Positions 1 to 7,943 of a stretch of 21,313 nucleotides of DNA are shown here, piece after piece. This stretch comes from CBFGRU01 sp965651255 (GTDB taxonomy: Bacteria; Planctomycetota; Phycisphaerae; Phycisphaerales; SM1A02). The stretch is from contig CBFGRU010000020.1 of the NCBI GenBank assembly GCA_965651255.1, forward strand, positions 1 through 21,313. Direction: 5' to 3'. Below the pieces are notes generated by a model. The model worked only from the letters and a program-made list of their open reading frames with translations, made no database searches and had not been told where the DNA came from. Positions within the stretch are counted from its first letter, which is position 1; each line of letters starts with the position of its first letter. A program made the translations under genes and the position numbers.

Positions 1-95
1 CACGGGAATTGCGAATCCGGGCACGGGAATGCCGAATCCGGGTGCGGGAATGGCGAATCCGGGCACGGGAATCCGCCATCCGGGCGCGGAAATGC
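1..95. repeat. 21-bp tandem repeat, about 4.5 copies
   Basis: Four full units (1-21, 22-42, 43-63, 64-84) and a partial fifth share the core GCGAATCCGGGCACGGGAAT with a few substitutions. The unit length is a multiple of three and the units contain no stop codon in several frames, so the repeat could be coding. On the minus strand, in the frame of truA but after its stop, it reads as Pro-Gly-Phe-Ala-Ile-Pro-Val heptads, with no normal start codon before them. One plus-strand frame ends at a TGA at 102-104, just before the convergent truA stop, and could be the tail of a gene that begins outside the window. Which frame is used, if any, cannot be decided here. Confidence 0.75.
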
Positions 96-120
96 GCCTT
101 CTGAGGCGGACTCCGGGGCA

Positions 121-918
121 TCAGTCGGTTGTCAGCACCGCTTCGGGGTACCGAATCCACCGCAGACAGAGGCCGTGGGGCGGCAGCGTTGGCCCGGCAG
201 CGCGTCGATCGGCTTCGCGGAGGATGGTTCGCAGTTCATCCGGCTGGAGCTTGCTGCGGCCGACTTCGACGAGTGTGCCCGCGATGATGCGGACCATGTT
301 GTAGAGGAAGCCGTTGCCGCTGACATCGATTTCGATGCGTTGACCTTCAACTTCGCGCACGGTGCAATCGTGAATCGTCCGCACCGTCGATTCCCTGCCG
401 TGGTTGATCTGCGCGAAGCTTGCGAAATCGTGCTCGCCGATGAGATGCTGCGCTGCGTCGTGCATGCGCGCTGCATCGAGTTCGTGCCAGGTGTACCAGA
501 TGACATGTCGATCGAAGAGCGGCGGGGGATTGCTCGCGCTGATCGAATGCGCGATCGTGTAGCGATAGCCCTTCGATTCGCAATCGCGAATGGGGTTGAA
601 ATCATCGCGCACAATGCGCGCAGCGCGCACCTGGCAGTCAGTCGGCAGCCGCGCGGAGATGGCGAGCGGGAGTTTCTCAACCGGAATGGAGGTCTCGGCG
701 GTGAACGCTGCGGTCTGGCCGATCGCGTGCACGCCGGAATCGGTGCGCGAAGCGCCGATGAGTTCGATGCCGGGTTGGCCGAGCACAGCGCGGACGGTTT
801 CTTCGAGCACGCCCTGCACGGTGCGCAGCGGCTCGGCATCGGGCGGCTCCTGCTTCTGCCAGCCGTGGTAGTTCGTGCCGTCGTAGGCGACGATGAGCAT
901 GAATCGGTGCGCGGTCAT
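121..918 (-). CDS. truA: tRNA pseudouridine(38-40) synthase TruA
   Basis: TruA converts uridines 38-40 in the anticodon stem-loop of tRNAs to pseudouridine. The 265-residue product has the usual family length. It starts MTAHRFMLIVAYDGTNYHGWQ, the typical first strand and loop. It carries the catalytic motif SRTDSGVHA with the nucleophile Asp at residue 60, the same number as in E. coli TruA. Later conserved parts are visible too, such as the GNGFLYNMVRIIAGTLVEVG stretch. The start is the ATG at 916-918, which overlaps the TGA stop of the upstream membrane-protein gene as ATGA, so the two are probably translationally coupled. A longer open frame exists upstream but lies inside that neighbour and is not expected to be translated. 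Identification is firm. Confidence 0.95.
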   Translation of the reverse strand: MTAHRFMLIVAYDGTNYHGWQKQEPPDAEPLRTVQGVLEETVRAVLGQPGIELIGASRTDSGVHAIGQTAAFTAETSIPVEKLPLAISARLPTDCQVRAARIVRDDFNPIRDCESKGYRYTIAHSISASNPPPLFDRHVIWYTWHELDAARMHDAAQHLIGEHDFASFAQINHGRESTVRTIHDCTVREVEGQRIEIDVSGNGFLYNMVRIIAGTLVEVGRSKLQPDELRTILREADRRAAGPTLPPHGLCLRWIRYPEAVLTTD

Positions 919-1301
919 GCTTCGGTCTTGCTCTCGCGCGGCGATGCGATGATGTACCCGCATTCCGGGCAGGTGTTGCCCTTGATGAGGTGCAGGTTGT
1001 ACGCGCACTGCGGGCATTCCAGGCGCATGGCGGGCACGATCCACCGCGACAGTCGCTTGCTCGCGAGTGCGAGCACGAGGCCGACGATGAACGAGCCGAA
1101 CGCGATGCCGGAGTAGCTCAGATTGTCGTAGATGACGGAGAAGCCCGTGATGCCGGAGATGAGGACATCGCCCAGAAAGATCTGCACGCACAGCGCGTAG
1201 GCAGCGTACAGGAGGAAGATGAGCGCGAGTGCGCGCAACACACAGAGCACGATGAAACGGGCGGTGAGAATGCCGCGGATGCGATCGGTCGGCTCGGCCA
1301 T
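915..1301 (-). CDS. Small membrane protein with C-terminal zinc ribbon
   Basis: The 128-residue product has two hydrophobic segments (about residues 15-42 and 62-80), then a short soluble tail with four cysteines at 96, 99, 111 and 114 in the pattern CPQC..CPEC. This is a probable zinc ribbon facing the cytoplasm. Similar CxxCxY...CPECG ribbons are common in planctomycete membrane proteins of unknown function. I chose the ATG at 1299-1301 because GGAGG stands seven bases before it. An in-frame ATG at 1344-1346, which directly abuts the stop of the upstream gene, has no such site. The gene sits between the P-loop-like gene and truA on the same strand and overlaps truA by four bases, so the three probably form one operon. 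Its function is unknown. Confidence 0.8.
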   Translation of the reverse strand: MAEPTDRIRGILTARFIVLCVLRALALIFLLYAAYALCVQIFLGDVLISGITGFSVIYDNLSYSGIAFGSFIVGLVLALASKRLSRWIVPAMRLECPQCAYNLHLIKGNTCPECGYIIASPRESKTEA

Positions 1302-1346
1302 GCTCACACCTCCGATGCGTTTGAGCGCATCACGGTTTCGATTCAT

Positions 1347-2480
1347 TCAATTCCCGAACAGATCGCGCTGCGCGAACATGCCGCGTTTTTCAAAGTAGGC
1401 GAGCGCTTCATCGACGCTGGTGAAGATCTTCGTCGCGGTTTCGGTGATGAAGGGCGAGGGGTTTTTCTTCGGTTTCCAGACGACGTAGACCTCTTTGGTG
1501 TGCTCGAAGGCGTGTTGCAGTTCGCGCTCGACGCCGGAGGAGAGGCCGGGGATGCCGCCGGGGAGTTCGGGGATGTACGAGCAGATCATGTCGGATTGAT
1601 CGATGAGTTTGAAATCGCGCATGTAGATCTGGCCGTCGATATCGCCTGCGATGTCGAGCACTTCGCGCACGCTGACGCGCATGGGTTGCGCGCCTTTCTT
1701 GCCGCCGAAGGAGTGGGGGGCGACTTCGATCCAGTCCTTTCCATCGCGCGCTGCTTCGATGGCGCGGTCGAGCAGGAGTTTCTCATCGACATCGCCGGGG
1801 TCGAAGGAAATGAAGTGCTTGGCGAGTTCCGCGCGGAAGTGATCGATCTCGGCGAGCACATCGGGCATATCGACGACATGGCTCATGGGGAAGGAGGGGT
1901 AGACCTTGCGCATGTCGCTGCGCGTGATGAGGCGGAGCGCGGTTTCGTAGGTGTCCTGCTGCCTGCCGCGGCTGAGGATGTAGAACGAGTTGTGGCCGCC
2001 GAGCGCCTGGGCGAGCAGTTCGGTGGCGAGGATTTCTTCTTCGCGCCAGACCATGCAGTCTTTGAGGGTGGCGTCGATATCGTGCTCTGCGTGCAGGCGG
2101 TGGTGGACGACTTCGATGTTGTCGACGAGGCAGATGAACATGTTGGGTTCGAGCTTGTGCATCTGGTCGAAGTCGAACGCGCTGAAGAGGCCGTGCCGCC
2201 AGCGGAAGGTGCCGTGGGTATTGATGATGATGTTGGGATGGGCGTCGGCAGGTGTGGTGGCGGCGATGATGTCCTTGAACGCGGCGCGGCGGAGGGCGTT
2301 GAGTCGCGAGAGGGGGAGGTCGAGAATGCGCCCCGGGCGGACATCCGGCGCTTCGGCGTACATCATGTTGCCGACGTGAAAGGTCTCGATGCGCGTGCCG
2401 CGCTCGCCGGCGATGCGGGTGATGGCATCAAGGTAGGGCTTCTTGTCCACACCGATCTGGCCGGTGACGATCGCACGCAT
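1347..2480 (-). CDS. P-loop-like protein with deoxyribosyltransferase-like C-terminal domain
   Basis: This 377-residue protein of unknown function appears to have two domains. The N-terminus (MRAIVTGQIGVDKK, residues 1-14) looks like the first strand and phosphate-binding loop of an adenylate/thymidylate-kinase-like NTPase, but it reads GxxGxDKK where GxxGxGK[ST] is expected. The C-terminal part (about 190-350) resembles nucleoside 2-deoxyribosyltransferase-type folds. It has a YPSFPMSH strand, an LIDQSDMICSYIP strand, a SSGVEREL segment with a candidate catalytic Glu (318 or 320), and VYVVW followed by PSPF. The ATG at 2478-2480 has GGAG about 10 bases upstream. The gene heads the operon with the zinc-ribbon protein and truA. 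A role in nucleotide metabolism is inferred from the fold only; no substrate can be assigned. Confidence 0.75.
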   Translation of the reverse strand: MRAIVTGQIGVDKKPYLDAITRIAGERGTRIETFHVGNMMYAEAPDVRPGRILDLPLSRLNALRRAAFKDIIAATTPADAHPNIIINTHGTFRWRHGLFSAFDFDQMHKLEPNMFICLVDNIEVVHHRLHAEHDIDATLKDCMVWREEEILATELLAQALGGHNSFYILSRGRQQDTYETALRLITRSDMRKVYPSFPMSHVVDMPDVLAEIDHFRAELAKHFISFDPGDVDEKLLLDRAIEAARDGKDWIEVAPHSFGGKKGAQPMRVSVREVLDIAGDIDGQIYMRDFKLIDQSDMICSYIPELPGGIPGLSSGVERELQHAFEHTKEVYVVWKPKKNPSPFITETATKIFTSVDEALAYFEKRGMFAQRDLFGN

Positions 2481-2535
2481 GTTTCATGCTCCAACAATGC
2501 AGGAACTGGGCGGTGGCGGCATTCGACTGACGGCC

Positions 2536-2541
2536 AGTATA
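2536..2541 (-). promoter_or_regulatory. Putative -10 box TATACT for the P-loop/zinc-ribbon/truA operon
   Basis: On the minus strand TATACT lies about 55 bases before the ATG at 2480. A weak -35 candidate, TTGTGA, lies 19 bases upstream, which is longer than ideal. The same hexamer precedes phoU and the 18173-19072 gene. Confidence 0.4.
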
Positions 2542-2587
2542 GAGGTTGGTGGTGCACCCGTCACAACGGGGCGATGTGCTGATCGGA

Positions 2588-2604
2588 GCCGGCGCGATGC
2601 CGGC
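2588..2604. other. GC-rich hairpin in the divergent intergenic region
   Basis: GCCGGC is repeated around a five-base loop (GCGAT). Since GCCGGC is its own reverse complement, the two copies can pair as a six-base stem. The hairpin lies in the 200-base divergent gap (2481-2680) between the P-loop operon and the ferritin-like gene. There is no T-run, so it is not a typical terminator. Its role is unknown. Confidence 0.35.
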
Positions 2605-2680
2605 GCTAGGATACATGTGTGGACTCGATCGCTGCCGGTGCAGTTGCCGGCGGTGAATGGATTGCAAGCTGGAGGTACGC

Positions 2681-3160
2681 ATGGCCGGAAAGAGCAAGTC
2701 GAAATCACCGCACGCCGAGATCATTCGGCTGTTGACTCGGAGTTACAACGCCGAGCTTGAAACGGTGATGAACTATCTTTCAAACTCGGTGAACCTGGAG
2801 GGTGTCCGGGCGAATCACATCAAGGCGTCGTTGCAGGCCGATATCGCGGAGGAATTGTCGCACGCACAACAGATTGCGAAGCGCATTCACACGCTGGGCG
2901 GAACGGTGCCGGGTTCGCTGGACCTGAACTGGTCGCAGAAGGCGTTGCAGCCGCCGAAGGATTCGACGGATGTGGTGTCGGTGATCAAGGGCGTGATCGC
3001 CGCGGAAGAAGAGGCGATCGCGGGGTACCAGGCGCTGATCAAGGCGTGCGATGGCGTGGACTATGTGACCGAGGATCTGGCGATTACGCTGATGGCGGAT
3101 GAAGAAGAACACCGGCGCGAGTTCATCGGATTCCTGAAGGAATACCAGAAGAAGAGCTGA
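2681..3160 (+). CDS. Ferritin-like diiron (bacterioferritin/Dps-type) protein
   Basis: The product is a 159-residue four-helix-bundle protein of the ferritin-like superfamily, probably cytoplasmic, with a role in iron storage or protection from oxidants. Carboxylate and histidine ligands for a diiron site are spaced as expected: E25/E27 in the first helix, E58xxH61 (EELSHA) in the second, E109-E111 (AEEEAIAGY) in the third and E141xxH144 (EEEH) in the fourth. The length matches bacterioferritin-like proteins. The start is ATG 2681, which has GGAGG at 2671-2675 with five bases of spacing. An upstream in-frame ATG at 2657 lacks such a site. Whether it forms a 24-mer cage or acts as a small oxidase cannot be told. 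It is followed after 72 bases by xylose isomerase on the same strand, with no obvious functional link. Confidence 0.85.
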   Translation: MAGKSKSKSPHAEIIRLLTRSYNAELETVMNYLSNSVNLEGVRANHIKASLQADIAEELSHAQQIAKRIHTLGGTVPGSLDLNWSQKALQPPKDSTDVVSVIKGVIAAEEEAIAGYQALIKACDGVDYVTEDLAITLMADEEEHRREFIGFLKEYQKKS

Positions 3161-3232
3161 GGTCGCTGGCGGATTCGCGATTGAATGCGCGGTATCCTGC
3201 GCGCTGACGAACTGAGCGACAGGAGCTGCACC

Positions 3233-4405
3233 ATGGCCGAACCGTACACGCCGACGCCGAAGGACAAGTTTACTTTTGGCCTGTGGACCGTGGGAAACCT
3301 CGGGCGCGATCCGTTCGGCGATCCGACGCGGCCGCACCTCGACCCGGTGGAGATTGTCGAGCTGCTCGGCGAAGTCGGCGGTGTGTGCGGCGTGAACTTT
3401 CACGACAACGATCTGATTCCGATCGATGCCAGCGAGAATGAGGCGAAGTCGATCAAGTCGAACTTTGCCCGGGCGCTGAAGCGGCGCAAGTTGAAAGTCT
3501 GCATGGCGACGACGAACCTGTTCACCGATCCGGTGTTCAAGGATGGCGCGTTCACCTCGAACGATGCGGAAGTCCGCGCATACGCGCTGCAGAAAACAAT
3601 GCGCGCGATGGCGCTCGGCGCGGAGTTCGGTGCGGAGATGTACGTCTTCTGGGGTGGCCGCGAAGGGACGGAGACGGATGGCGCGAAGGATCCGATTCAG
3701 AGCGAACAGCGCTTTCGGGAAGCGTTGAACTTTCTGTGCCGGTACTCGATGGAGCAGGGGTGGAAGTATCGCTTCGCGCTGGAAGCGAAGCCGAACGAGC
3801 CGCGCGGCCACATGTTCTTCCCGACCACGGGCCATTACCTGGCGTTCATCTCGACGCTTGATCACCCGGAGATGGTGGGCGTGAACCCGGAAGTCGCACA
3901 CGAGCACATGGCGGGGCTGAACTTCACCCACGGCGTCGCACAGGCGCTCGGCATGGGGAAACTGTTTCACATCGACCTGAATGACCAGGAATTCGGCCGC
4001 TACGACCAGGACTTTCGCTTCGGCTCGGTGAATCTGAAGCACGCATTCCATCTGGTACGGCTGCTCGAAGCGCACGGGTGGGACGGCTACCGGCACTTCG
4101 ACAGTCATGCGTATCGAACGGCGGATCGCGCTGATGTCATCGAGTTCGCGCGGGGGTCGATGCGGACGTATCTGATTCTGAAGAACAAGGCGAAGCAGTT
4201 CGAGCGCGATCCGGAGGTTCGATCGCTGCGCAAGGTCATCAATCGGTCGCAGTCCAAGGTGGCAGGGCTGATGGCGAGTTACTCCGCATCCAATGCGGAG
4301 AAGGTGCTCAATCACTCATTCGATCGGGTGGCGCTTGCTGACCGATCGCTTCCTTACGAGCGGCTCGATCAATTGACGATGGAGATTCTGATGGGCGTGC
4401 GCTGA
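3233..4405 (+). CDS. xylA: Xylose isomerase, class I (actinobacterial type)
   Basis: This enzyme interconverts D-xylose and D-xylulose (and D-glucose and D-fructose) in the cytoplasm using two divalent metals. The 390-residue length fits the short class I enzymes. The N-terminus (KFTFGLWTVGNLGRDPFG) is characteristic. Known Streptomyces active-site residues can be placed with a constant offset of +3: H57 (FHDND), W140, E184 and K186 (LEAKPNEPRGH), E220 and H223 (NPEVAHEHMAG), D248 (HIDLND), D258, D260 and D290 (RHFDSHAY). All are present, so an active enzyme is expected. The start is ATG 3233, with AGGAG at 3221-3225. A longer in-frame reading from 3185 lacks support. No xylulokinase, xylose transporter or XylR regulator is in the window, so its physiological substrate is open. 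Confidence 0.95.
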   Translation: MAEPYTPTPKDKFTFGLWTVGNLGRDPFGDPTRPHLDPVEIVELLGEVGGVCGVNFHDNDLIPIDASENEAKSIKSNFARALKRRKLKVCMATTNLFTDPVFKDGAFTSNDAEVRAYALQKTMRAMALGAEFGAEMYVFWGGREGTETDGAKDPIQSEQRFREALNFLCRYSMEQGWKYRFALEAKPNEPRGHMFFPTTGHYLAFISTLDHPEMVGVNPEVAHEHMAGLNFTHGVAQALGMGKLFHIDLNDQEFGRYDQDFRFGSVNLKHAFHLVRLLEAHGWDGYRHFDSHAYRTADRADVIEFARGSMRTYLILKNKAKQFERDPEVRSLRKVINRSQSKVAGLMASYSASNAEKVLNHSFDRVALADRSLPYERLDQLTMEILMGVR

Positions 4406-4416
4406 GCAAGGCAGCA

Positions 4417-5085
4417 TCACGATGCAGCGGCGCTCTTGTTCGTTCGGCGAATGCGCAGCCATCGCACCTTGGCTCGTTCCGGTCGTGTGCGCCGGGTTCG
4501 ACGTCGCCACGCGCGGACGATGAAGAAGATCGCCACGATGGCCATGATGCCGCCGAGAATCCAGAAGATGTACTTGGCGTTTTCCTGCGTCAGCCCCTTG
4601 TAGCCGTGGTAGATGAGCATGCCGATGGAAATCTGCATGGTGACCGTCAGGGCGATGCACCCGAGTTCAGCGAGCAGGAACCGCCAGAAGGACATGTGCA
4701 GCAGGCCAGCGACCGTGATGGCGGTGGTGCGCGTTCCGGGAATGAACCGGGCGAAGACGATCACCCACGCGCCGCGCACATCGAACTGATGCTTCATCTC
4801 GAGCAGGCGTCGCGGATGAATCATGCGCTTGAACCACCGCTTGTGCAGCAGCGGTTTGCCGAGTCGATAACACCACATGAACCAGAGCAGGTCGCCGATC
4901 AGGACGCCGATGTAGGCAACGATCCACGTTGGTGTGAACCCCCAGCGTCCCTCTGCAATCAGGATGCCCGCGGGGATGATGACCAGATCCTCACCAACCG
5001 CGATGCCGAATCCGCTGAGGAGCAGCAGAATCAGCATGGCCCATTGGCCGTAGTCGGTTAGCAGACTGTCGATGAATTCAACCAT
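4417..5085 (-). CDS. DedA family membrane protein
   Basis: DedA proteins are multi-pass inner-membrane proteins; some act as undecaprenyl-phosphate or phospholipid flippases. The 222-residue product has the family landmarks: an acidic motif early on (GIAVGEDLVIIPAGILIAEG), the IGDLLWFMWCYRLGKPLL segment and the signature VFARFIPGTRT. C-terminal hydrophobic helices follow, then a strongly basic tail (RAWRRRTRRTRPERAK). I prefer the ATG at 5083-5085 (MVEFIDSLLTDYGQ), which matches where DedA proteins normally begin. The open frame runs further upstream but gives an unlikely basic extension that would overlap glycerate kinase on the other strand. The gene converges on xylA with an 11-base gap. 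DedA proteins that recycle undecaprenyl phosphate serve cell-wall synthesis, which would suit the envelope genes downstream, but the specificity here is not known. Confidence 0.88.
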   Translation of the reverse strand: MVEFIDSLLTDYGQWAMLILLLLSGFGIAVGEDLVIIPAGILIAEGRWGFTPTWIVAYIGVLIGDLLWFMWCYRLGKPLLHKRWFKRMIHPRRLLEMKHQFDVRGAWVIVFARFIPGTRTTAITVAGLLHMSFWRFLLAELGCIALTVTMQISIGMLIYHGYKGLTQENAKYIFWILGGIMAIVAIFFIVRAWRRRTRRTRPERAKVRWLRIRRTNKSAAAS

Positions 5086-5188
5086 CCGGGACTGGAGATC
5101 GGAGCAAAAGAGTGGGATAAGAGTAGACGTGATACGTGACCGAGACCCAGCCCCGAGAAATGATCGTACCGTCAGTGGCCGTGGCGAT

Positions 5189-6319
5189 GTGGCGACTCGA
5201 CGTCGAATCCTGATCGCCACTGACAGTTGGAAGGGCTCGTGGACTGCTCAGGAAGCAGCGGAGTTGATGTCGCGCGCATGGAGGGCCGAGCGGCCGACTG
5301 ATAATCTTGACCTCTGCCCCGTTGCGGATGGCGGTGAAGGAACGCTCGATGTTCTGTGCAGCGCGTGGTCGGGCAGAATCCGAAACGCCACGATCACCGG
5401 TCCGCTGGGAAAGCCGCATCGTGCTCGATGGGGATGGGTGGACGGGGCCAGGACCGCGATTATTGAGTTGGCAGAAGCGTCGGGACTCTTGCTTGTGACG
5501 GAGCATGAGCGCGACCCCACACGAACGACAACCTTCGGAACGGGGAAGCTGATTCGAGAAGCCATTGCCGCCGGGGCCGTTGAGATTCTGATCGGGATCG
5601 GAGGGAGTGCGACATGTGATGGCGGGGCCGGCCTCGTTCAGGCATTGGGCGTGCGCTTTCACCGTGCTGATGGCTCAGTGATCAGCGAGCCAATGTGCGG
5701 CAAGTTCCTGGGAAGTGTGGCGAAGATCAGTGGTGCGGCTCAGAAGTTGCCCGGAATTCGCGTTCTGGCGGATGTGACGAATCCGCTGCTGGGCGCGGAC
5801 GGCACCGCGCGTGTGTTCGGCCCACAGAAGGGCGCGACACGTGAACAGGTCGATCAACTCGAAGCGGGCCTCGAACACTTGGTAACCTTGCTTGGCCCGC
5901 GTGCGGTGCGGCTGGCGGCTGAACCGGGGGCTGGTGCTGCCGGGGGAGTGGGCTTTGGGCTTCGATTCTGGTCCGATGCGGAGACGTGCCGCGGAATTGA
6001 TGGCATACTCGACGCGGTTCGCTTCGACGAACGGTTGCGAGCCGCCGACCTCGTCATCACCGGTGAGGGTCGCCTGGATCGTTCCAGTCTTTCAGGAAAG
6101 GCAACGGTTGGGATCGCTCAACGCGCATCCGCCAATGGCGTGCGCGCGATTGCCATTGTTGGGTCGAATGATCTGAAGAGCGGCAGTTCAGCGGCGAACA
6201 TCGGGGAACACTTCGCTGATGTCATCGCTGCCGATGAAATGAAGGAGTCTTCATCAAGCGAAGCAGACCGTCTCATTGCGGCCGTGAAACTCGCTGCCCA
6301 GCGGTGGGGGGCCGGCTGA
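5189..6319 (+). CDS. Glycerate 2-kinase (GarK/GlxK family)
   Basis: This enzyme phosphorylates D-glycerate with ATP to 2-phosphoglycerate, feeding lower glycolysis. Conserved blocks appear in order: ILIATDSWKGSWTAQEAA near the N-terminus, CPVADGGEGTLD, TFGTGKLI, GIGGSATCDGGAG, then ADVTNPLLG with FGPQKGA, GAAGGVGFGL and ITGEGRLDRSSLSGKA. The start is uncertain. The GTG at 5189 gives 376 residues, near the usual length of about 380, and begins five residues before the first conserved strand. The only in-frame ATG, at 5072, would add 39 poorly structured residues and overlap dedA on the opposite strand. Neither start has a clear ribosome binding site. The gene converges on the UDP-sugar pyrophosphorylase gene with a 17-base gap. 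Confidence 0.93.
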   Translation: MATRRRILIATDSWKGSWTAQEAAELMSRAWRAERPTDNLDLCPVADGGEGTLDVLCSAWSGRIRNATITGPLGKPHRARWGWVDGARTAIIELAEASGLLLVTEHERDPTRTTTFGTGKLIREAIAAGAVEILIGIGGSATCDGGAGLVQALGVRFHRADGSVISEPMCGKFLGSVAKISGAAQKLPGIRVLADVTNPLLGADGTARVFGPQKGATREQVDQLEAGLEHLVTLLGPRAVRLAAEPGAGAAGGVGFGLRFWSDAETCRGIDGILDAVRFDERLRAADLVITGEGRLDRSSLSGKATVGIAQRASANGVRAIAIVGSNDLKSGSSAANIGEHFADVIAADEMKESSSSEADRLIAAVKLAAQRWGAG

Positions 6320-6336
6320 GTTTGAACACCACGTGA

Positions 6337-7770
6337 TTACAGCGATACCTCATCCCCCGGGCGAATGGTCGTGGGGAGCGTTACGTTTGCAAGGTCGTCC
6401 GCACCCAGCGCGGTCAACGGACTGATCTCGATCCTGGCATTCACGTGCCCCTCGCCATCGCGTGGAATCGAGACGCCATTCGCTTCCAGCCACGCAGCCG
6501 CACGCGCTGTCTGCAATTGATGACTACTGCTCGGGCTGTCGACACCATCTGCATTCTTGATCGGCGCGAACTCTTCACTACGTGACGTTTCAAGCACGAT
6601 TGAAGAAGATGCCAGTGGTAAAGCATCGAAGACGAACGCCTCCAGCTTCACTCCATTGGGTGCCGCCGGTTCGATGATCTCACCCGATTCAAGATCGATG
6701 CAGGGAACGATCTTGTCCGCCCGATGCCAGGGAAGACTCAAACGCCCGTCCGCGGTGAGTCGGCTGACAAAGTCAACGCCAAGCAGATGAATCGCAATGG
6801 AACCGGCGATGAATCGAAGTTGCCCGCTTTCATCGCGTTCTCGGGCCAGGTCCAACGGAAGGTCAGAGTACTCAATGACCGTCGTCTTTCCTTTCACATT
6901 GCAGAACACGCCGACCTTCTCTTCCGGGTATGCCTTGGGCACCATCTTGCTGGACATCTCGCCCGATGAATCATCTGCACCCATGTGCAGGCCGAGAAAG
7001 ACCGGGTCAAAGATCTTGACCAATGGATTGTCGACCTGAAAGTAACTGATTGTTTCGATTCCACGGCTGGCCATGTCTTCAATCGCTCCGCTCGTGCGCA
7101 ACGCTTTCAGTGAGCCACCGTGTCCATCCGGGCTGACCGCAATCTCATCCTTGGCCGCAAGCAGTATGCGGCCGCTGGAAGCATCGAACGAGGGCATCAC
7201 ACCCTGGGGAAACATGAAGATGTTTCGTCGGTTCAACCCGAAACAATTGTTGTCGGAAAAGAATGAGCGAGTATCTGCATCGTTGATCGGGCTGGTCATG
7301 ATGTACCACGGAATAGAGACCCCGTATCGCTTCTGAGCAGCCAGAATCTGCTCGGCAAACACGCGGAAGAGTGGTTTTCCGGTCACAACCGTCGCGGGGA
7401 AAGTTCCCTTCGGACCATTCCAGCCGAGTCGAGTACCCTGACCACCGGCCACGCAGAACGCCGCGACCTTGCCCTGACGAAGGTGCGTTTCGCCCATTGT
7501 GCGGAACCGTGGTTCATCGAACGGTCGTGCGTGGCTGCCCGCATTATTCGAATAGTACGACGCCGGCGCAATTGACTTGGGAATCGAAAGTTCCGGTCGA
7601 TGGCGAACATACTTGTCGATCAGTTCATCGATTGCACCGAAGTCGATCTGCTCGATCTGATCCAGCAGCGAAACTCTTTGGGCCTCGGAGATGTCATCGA
7701 CGAAACGCAGCAGGTGATCCTGCTGATGTACTTCAAGTGTTTGGCGGATGGTGGTCAATCGGTCAGACAT
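6337..7770 (-). CDS. UDP-sugar pyrophosphorylase, UAP1/AGX type
   Basis: This 477-residue protein belongs to the UDPGP family. These enzymes make a UDP-sugar and pyrophosphate from UTP and a sugar 1-phosphate. The nucleotide-binding signature GGQGTRLGWNGPKGT lies at residues 109-123. The sections FQVDNPLVKIFDPVFLGLH and SSKMVPKAYPEEKVGVF are characteristic of eukaryotic UDP-N-acetylhexosamine pyrophosphorylases, so UDP-GlcNAc is the likely product. UDP-glucose or UDP-galactose remain possible. This differs from the usual bacterial bifunctional GlmU. I chose the ATG at 7768-7770 (MSDRLTTIRQ), which has GAGG eight bases upstream; an ATG at 7792-7794 adds eight residues. A phosphoglucosamine-mutase-like gene 3.4 kb away could supply the preceding step. 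Confidence 0.88.
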   Translation of the reverse strand: MSDRLTTIRQTLEVHQQDHLLRFVDDISEAQRVSLLDQIEQIDFGAIDELIDKYVRHRPELSIPKSIAPASYYSNNAGSHARPFDEPRFRTMGETHLRQGKVAAFCVAGGQGTRLGWNGPKGTFPATVVTGKPLFRVFAEQILAAQKRYGVSIPWYIMTSPINDADTRSFFSDNNCFGLNRRNIFMFPQGVMPSFDASSGRILLAAKDEIAVSPDGHGGSLKALRTSGAIEDMASRGIETISYFQVDNPLVKIFDPVFLGLHMGADDSSGEMSSKMVPKAYPEEKVGVFCNVKGKTTVIEYSDLPLDLARERDESGQLRFIAGSIAIHLLGVDFVSRLTADGRLSLPWHRADKIVPCIDLESGEIIEPAAPNGVKLEAFVFDALPLASSSIVLETSRSEEFAPIKNADGVDSPSSSHQLQTARAAAWLEANGVSIPRDGEGHVNARIEISPLTALGADDLANVTLPTTIRPGDEVSL

Positions 7771-7943
7771 GCGGGCGGCCTCGAAGGGCGTCATCAGAAT
7801 TGCGTGCGATTCGGTTGAGACTCACGACATCACGCATGACGGCGGAGCATCGCTTCAGCATATCACATTGCTGCCGGGCAGGGGCATGGATGGGCGGTGA
7901 GTGCCTGTGTGTCAACCCGCGGGCTGACCACCCGGGTGCCGAC

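Noticed and set aside
95..108. Hairpin CGCCT-TCTG-AGGCG past the truA stop as a terminator
   Set aside because: The stem has only five bases and no T-run follows it on either strand.
175..1116. Plus-strand open frame opposite truA
   Set aside because: It is antisense to truA, which has its catalytic motif intact, and no ribosome binding site or domain supports it.
990..2582. 530-codon open frame on the plus strand opposite the P-loop-like gene
   Set aside because: It is antisense to well-supported genes. Its product is a low-complexity run of Asp, Glu, Val and Ala with no recognisable domain, as expected from third-position GC bias.
2780..4315. 511-codon open frame on the minus strand opposite the ferritin-like and xylA genes
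   Set aside because: It is a shadow of two firmly identified genes; the product is Arg/Leu/His-rich with no domain pattern.
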